Below the pieces are notes generated by a model that searched no databases, was not told the origin of the DNA, and saw nothing but the letters and a program-made list of their open reading frames with translations. Source: Desulfonema magnum (GTDB taxonomy: Bacteria > Desulfobacterota > Desulfobacteria > Desulfobacterales > 4be13). From it: 64,000 bases of DNA. Below are positions 60,490 to 64,000 of this stretch, one piece after another. The stretch is taken from the NCBI RefSeq assembly GCF_017377395.1, contig NZ_CP061800.1:6407633-6471632 (forward strand), in the 5' to 3' direction. Made by a program: the position numbers and the translations under genes. Numbering within the stretch: the first letter of the stretch is position 1; each line of letters opens with the position of its first letter.

Positions 60490-62601
60490 ATGATTAATAA
60501 AGAAGACGGCTTTGACCTGCACATCAATTGGCATTTCCCAGAGGCAAAAAGGTATGGTTTCACTTTCATTATTCTCTTTGTCTCACTCATCATCATATAT
60601 GGAAACAGCTTCCATTGCGAGTTTCATTTTGATGATTTCCCCAATATTGTGGATAATCCCAATATTCATCTGAAATCGCTGTCCTGGGAAAATATAAGAA
60701 AAACCTTTTATGGAACATATTACAATCAGGAAAAAATTCTTCGGCCATTTTCCTTCCTGACTTTGGCGTTCAATTATTATATTGGCGGCCATAATGTCTT
60801 TGGATATCATGTGGTCAATTTTGCCATACATTATGTTGCATCTGTCTTTTTGTTTCTGTTCATTTACAACACATTGAAGCTTCCGCTGATCAGGGGGGAA
60901 TACGAAAAAAGTGCATATGCCACAGCTCTGCTCGCTGTTTTTATCTGGGCCACTCATCCCATACAACTCACTGCTGTAACATATATTGTCCAGAGAATGG
61001 CGAGCCTGGCAGGGGTGTTTTATATCATGGCAATGTATTTTTATCTCAAAGGACGGATATGTGATAACAGAAACAGAAAAATTAAGTTTCTGATACTCTG
61101 CGGGGTTGCGGCCCTGCTAGCATGCGCCAGCAAAGAAAATGCAGCCATGCTCCCGGTGAGTTTGTTTTTATATGATTTATTTCTTATCCAGGGTGTTACA
61201 AAGGAAAAACTGAAGCGTAATCTCAGAGTGATGCTTGTTTCTGTCCTGATATTCGTTTTAGCAGGTGTTCTTTACTCTGATTTTTCATCACTTTTAAATC
61301 TCTATGAAAACCGACAGTTCACTTTCATAGAAAGGCTGCTCACAGAACCGAGAGTAATCCTTTTTTATATAACACTGCTGTTTTATCCTATTGATTCCCG
61401 TCTGACCCTGCTCCATGATATTGAAATTTCCAAATCTGTTTTTGTTCCCTGGACCACCCTGCCGGCGATAACAATCATTCTTATTCTTATTGGAACGGCT
61501 TTGTGCATTTCCCGAAAAAAGCCCTTTATCGCCTATTGTATTCTCTTTTTTTTCCTGAACCACCTTATCGAAGGATCAGTCATCCCCCTGGAACTGATAT
61601 ATGAGCATCGGAATTATCTGCCATCCATGCTCTTTATCGTTCCTCTGGCAATATTCATGATCAGGGTGCTTGATTATTTTTCATACAAAAAAAGCATTCA
61701 GTTCTTAATGGCATTCGGATTTACCTTTGTTTTGTTCTCCCAGGCGCATACCACATACAGCCGTAACATGATTTTTCAAAATGAGTTTACCCTCTGGACC
61801 GATAATATAGCCAAATCACCTGAACTGAGCCGTCCGTATAATAATCTTGGAACCGAATATTGGAAACTCGGACTTCATTCTAAAGCCTTTGAGGAAATGC
61901 AAAAAGCACTTGAAATGAAGAATGTTTCAAATATAAAAGCAACTGCGATTTATCATGAAAATATCGGAATGTATTATTTAAAAAAGAAAGATTATGATCA
62001 GGCAAAGCATCATTTTCTGACAGGCACTGAAATTTGTAAAGGGAATCCACATCCACGAACCCTTTACGGGCTTGCAATGGTATATTATAAAGAGGGCAAT
62101 TTAGCTGAATCACAAAAATTGATAGAAAAAGCAATCTTGAGCAAGCCTTCCGAACTGCAATACCATCTGATTCTGAGCCTGCTTTTACTGAAATCCGGCG
62201 ATGTTGGTGAGGCTGTGACGGGGGCCAACTACATACTCAGAATGGATCCTGATTATGCGTTTTCTCTGATGATACTCGCAGAAGCTATGAAGATAAAAGG
62301 GAGATATGATGCGGCGATTCTTTACTGGGAGCGGTTTTTGAAAAAATATCCCCGCTATCTCACAGGTCATTTGGCCCTGATTGAACTGCTTTCCATGACA
62401 GGAGAAAAAGAAAAACTCAATATTGTTCTGGGGCGGATAATGTATTTAAAAGGAAAAAAAAGCTATCTTGAGATCATATACGAGGGAACTGATGATGATA
62501 TCGTCGTGTATGAGCCTGAACCGGATATTTTACTGCCCATTATCAGTAAAGGTCTTGCTGATCAGAGTAATGAAATAACGAACTCGAACTCAGACGGATA
62601 A
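60490..62601 (+). CDS. TMTC-like membrane glycosyltransferase/TPR protein
   Basis: 703 residues. About ten membrane helices (1-400), with HCEFHFDDFPNIVDNPNIH in the first periplasmic loop. This Asp-Asp loop and the NPxIH motif resemble eukaryotic TMTC O-mannosyltransferases and bacterial relatives (GT-C fold). The C-terminal part has tetratricopeptide repeats (RPYNNLGTEYWKLGLHSKAFEEMQKALE, NPHPRTLYGLAMVYYKEGNLAESQKLIEKAI). It may glycosylate exported proteins such as the pilin encoded next to it (inference). The start at 60490 is preceded only by the repeat tail GGGAACGAGAAA; longer frames read into the repeat. Confidence 0.75.
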   Translation: MINKEDGFDLHINWHFPEAKRYGFTFIILFVSLIIIYGNSFHCEFHFDDFPNIVDNPNIHLKSLSWENIRKTFYGTYYNQEKILRPFSFLTLAFNYYIGGHNVFGYHVVNFAIHYVASVFLFLFIYNTLKLPLIRGEYEKSAYATALLAVFIWATHPIQLTAVTYIVQRMASLAGVFYIMAMYFYLKGRICDNRNRKIKFLILCGVAALLACASKENAAMLPVSLFLYDLFLIQGVTKEKLKRNLRVMLVSVLIFVLAGVLYSDFSSLLNLYENRQFTFIERLLTEPRVILFYITLLFYPIDSRLTLLHDIEISKSVFVPWTTLPAITIILILIGTALCISRKKPFIAYCILFFFLNHLIEGSVIPLELIYEHRNYLPSMLFIVPLAIFMIRVLDYFSYKKSIQFLMAFGFTFVLFSQAHTTYSRNMIFQNEFTLWTDNIAKSPELSRPYNNLGTEYWKLGLHSKAFEEMQKALEMKNVSNIKATAIYHENIGMYYLKKKDYDQAKHHFLTGTEICKGNPHPRTLYGLAMVYYKEGNLAESQKLIEKAILSKPSELQYHLILSLLLLKSGDVGEAVTGANYILRMDPDYAFSLMILAEAMKIKGRYDAAILYWERFLKKYPRYLTGHLALIELLSMTGEKEKLNIVLGRIMYLKGKKSYLEIIYEGTDDDIVVYEPEPDILLPIISKGLADQSNEITNSNSDG

Positions 62602-62630
62602 AAATATAAGATGGATTTGCTTTGCCTTGG

Positions 62631-63005
62631 CTACAGACCCGGCCTTTTCCAAAAATAGGTTGCAGTCTTTTCTTCTCTTGTTACTGTTATCAAAATACCA
62701 GTTGTTCCCGAGGCTTCGAAAGTGAAAGTAAAATCTCCTCCGACCTGATTGCTGGCGTATTTGGCAAGGGTCGTCATATCTGGTTCAGCATCATTTGATA
62801 ATGATAATCTGGCATATTGCATAGAAACGGATGACTGGCCTGCGGAGAGCGCACCATCAACAGCCTTTTGTTTTGCCGTTTCAGTTAGACTCATAAACTT
62901 GGGAACGGCAACAGCCGCCAGAATACCCAAAATAACCAGAACCGCTATAATTTCAATAAGAGTAAAACCCTTCTGGTTTTTGATAATTTTTTTCATATGT
63001 TTCAT
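62631..63005 (-). CDS. Type IV pilin-like protein
   Basis: 124 residues. QKG-FTLIEIIAVLVILGILAAVAVPKF is a classic type IV prepilin start with Glu at +5; the C-terminal domain is short (about 85 residues) and ends TYFWKRPGL, as in small major pilins or pseudopilins. GGGAGGAG six nt before the ATG at 63005 is strong, suggesting high expression. Convergent with the TMTC-like gene. Confidence 0.88.
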   Translation of the reverse strand: MKHMKKIIKNQKGFTLIEIIAVLVILGILAAVAVPKFMSLTETAKQKAVDGALSAGQSSVSMQYARLSLSNDAEPDMTTLAKYASNQVGGDFTFTFEASGTTGILITVTREEKTATYFWKRPGL

Positions 63006-63645
63006 TTTAAACTCCTCCCTGTATCACTATAAAAATATTGCATAAAATATGCCAATATTTGGTCAATCTGGAAATTATCAGAGAATTTTAAAAATAAGTC
63101 ACTAACTTCATATAATTATATACAACTATATATTTTAGTTTTTTTTATCAAATTTGTCAAACCCAAATAAAAACCACAGAAACTTACAAAAATTGTAGAA
63201 AAAGTATCACAATTTGCTAACAGAACAGGAACGTAGGGTGGGTTGCGCTTCGCTCCACCCACCCTACATTGTTTGTAATCGGGTATGTTATTTATTTCGA
63301 ATTCCCTAAGACATACTCTTTGTATTTTATAGTTGATCTGTGTGGTCTGCACAGGATATGAAAAACATTTTTATACTCAGTATCAGTTAAATCGAAAAAT
63401 TTTTGGGCTGTCGCAGGGCGGACGCTAGGGACGGGGGAGAAACCCGGCTTTTTCCGGCCGGGGAGACACTTCGTCCGGGAAAAAAGCCGGGTTTCTTAGC
63501 TCCCGCATACAGCTTGGAAACTTTTCGATCTGCTGAATATAACATTTCTTCTGAAATGATCCGAGTTTATTTTTATCCATTTCATAAAACAGAGGGAAAA
63601 GTCAATAGGGCAGAGAGAGTATTTTGAGGAGACTGGTAAAGCATA
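63006..63645. other. Gene-free region with two inverted repeats
   Basis: GTAGGGTGGGTTGCGCTTCG with mate CCACCCACCCTAC (63234-63269) is a strong hairpin. 63382-63537 is family A element A8: TATCAGTTAAATCGAAAAAT and TTTTCGATCTGCTGA around GAGAAACCCGGCTTTTTCC and GGAAAAAAGCCGGGTTTCTT, the same inner module as in A7. No gene seen. Confidence 0.75.
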
Positions 63646-64000
63646 ATGTATAAAGACAAAACCATATGTGTGGTAATTCCGGCATATAATGAAGCAACAC
63701 AGATTGGCAGGGTTCTTGAAACCATGCCGGCCTGTGTGGACAAAATTGTGGTTATTGATGATGCCAGCGAAGATGGAACCGCTGATATCGTAAAAAAATA
63801 TCTGCAAGATGGCAGACAGATCACACTGATACAGCATGAAACAAATCAGGGCGTGGGCGGGGCTGTTGCAACCGGTTATAAATGGGTGAGAGATAAGGAA
63901 TTTGATATAGCTGTCAGAATGGATGGTGATGGTCAGATGAATCCGGAAGATATGCAGGCATTGCTTGACCCGGTGGCAGAAGACAGAGCCGATTATTCCA
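63646..64000 (+). CDS. Glycosyltransferase family 2 (partial)
   Basis: First 118 residues of a GT2 enzyme; the rest lies past the window. ICVVIPAYNEATQIGRVLETMP, VVIDDASEDGTADI, QGVGGAVATGYKW and the metal-binding MDGDGQMNPEDM follow the DPM1/GT2 order, as in dolichol/undecaprenyl-phosphate mannose or glucose synthases. If it makes a lipid-linked sugar it could feed the GT-C-like protein upstream (inference). GAGGAG lies about 14 nt before the ATG, a longer spacing than ideal. Confidence 0.85.
   Translation, partial: MYKDKTICVVIPAYNEATQIGRVLETMPACVDKIVVIDDASEDGTADIVKKYLQDGRQITLIQHETNQGVGGAVATGYKWVRDKEFDIAVRMDGDGQMNPEDMQALLDPVAEDRADYS

Noticed and set aside
57455-60596. Several overlapping minus-strand ORFs of 60-140 residues with PRLRLGTH and ITLLITHVICQARQ repeats
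   Set aside because: They are translations of the 166-bp tandem repeat; they lack ribosome binding sites and change frame with each unit.
1-64000. tRNA, rRNA or riboswitch genes
   Set aside because: No convincing cloverleaf, rRNA segment or riboswitch core was recognised by eye; a covariance-model scan (tRNAscan-SE, Rfam) would decide.

Overview
This 64 kb window most resembles the chromosome of a large-genome, repeat-rich deltaproteobacterium of the Desulfobacterota (a Desulfobacterales or Desulfonema-like sulfate reducer). That placement is inference from gene style only: long multi-domain sensor kinases, an XdhC/MobA-HD pair, a separate Fo operon, type IV pilin genes, and many intergenic inverted-repeat elements. 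No rRNA or tRNA gene was recognised, so taxonomy cannot be fixed from the sequence.

Layout. 0-12.7 kb holds a TatD-like hydrolase, a PilZ protein, a degenerate receiver-GGDEF protein, a NifU/IscU-like protein, a large hybrid histidine kinase whose phospho-acceptor His is Tyr, a MobA-like/HD fusion next to xdhC, and tmk. 13.3-15.3 kb is urocanate hydratase. 15.7-32.3 kb is a defence island. It contains a HEPN protein with a small partner, a 31-repeat CRISPR array, a type III-A operon on the minus strand (csm1-csm2-csm3-csm4-csm5, then an AlbA_2/Schlafen-like gene, a CARF-HEPN gene, cas6, and a second AlbA_2 gene), a second degenerate CRISPR array, and a PIN-toxin/antitoxin pair splitting that array. 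33-37.6 kb has transposase and CHASE2 relics, pgpA, a periplasmic solute-binding protein and a DHH phosphoesterase. 38.1-41.8 kb is an Fo-ATP synthase operon with two kinds of c subunit and no F1 genes. 42-52 kb has a cyclic-nucleotide-binding protein, polA, an aspartic protease, an HD-GYP response regulator and a second giant hybrid kinase. 52.7-55.5 kb is a minor-pilin operon. 56-64 kb has a class III cyclase homologue, a 166-bp tandem repeat array interrupted by an IS4-type element, a TMTC-like membrane/TPR protein, a pilin and the start of a GT2 glycosyltransferase.

Most unusual points. (1) Csm5 carries an internal cold-shock domain. (2) An AlbA_2 gene is translationally coupled to csm5. 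The albA2-CARF-cas6 block was duplicated in tandem, and each copy then decayed in a complementary way, leaving one intact copy of each gene. (3) The Fo operon encodes a three-hairpin c subunit with a Glu-Gln-Glu ion-site pattern beside an ordinary one-hairpin c. (4) At least four signalling proteins have lost a key catalytic or phospho-acceptor residue. (5) The intergenic DNA is built from nested (shell-in-shell) inverted repeats and many 7-bp tandem repeat arrays, some touching or lying inside coding sequence, where slippage would shift the reading frame.
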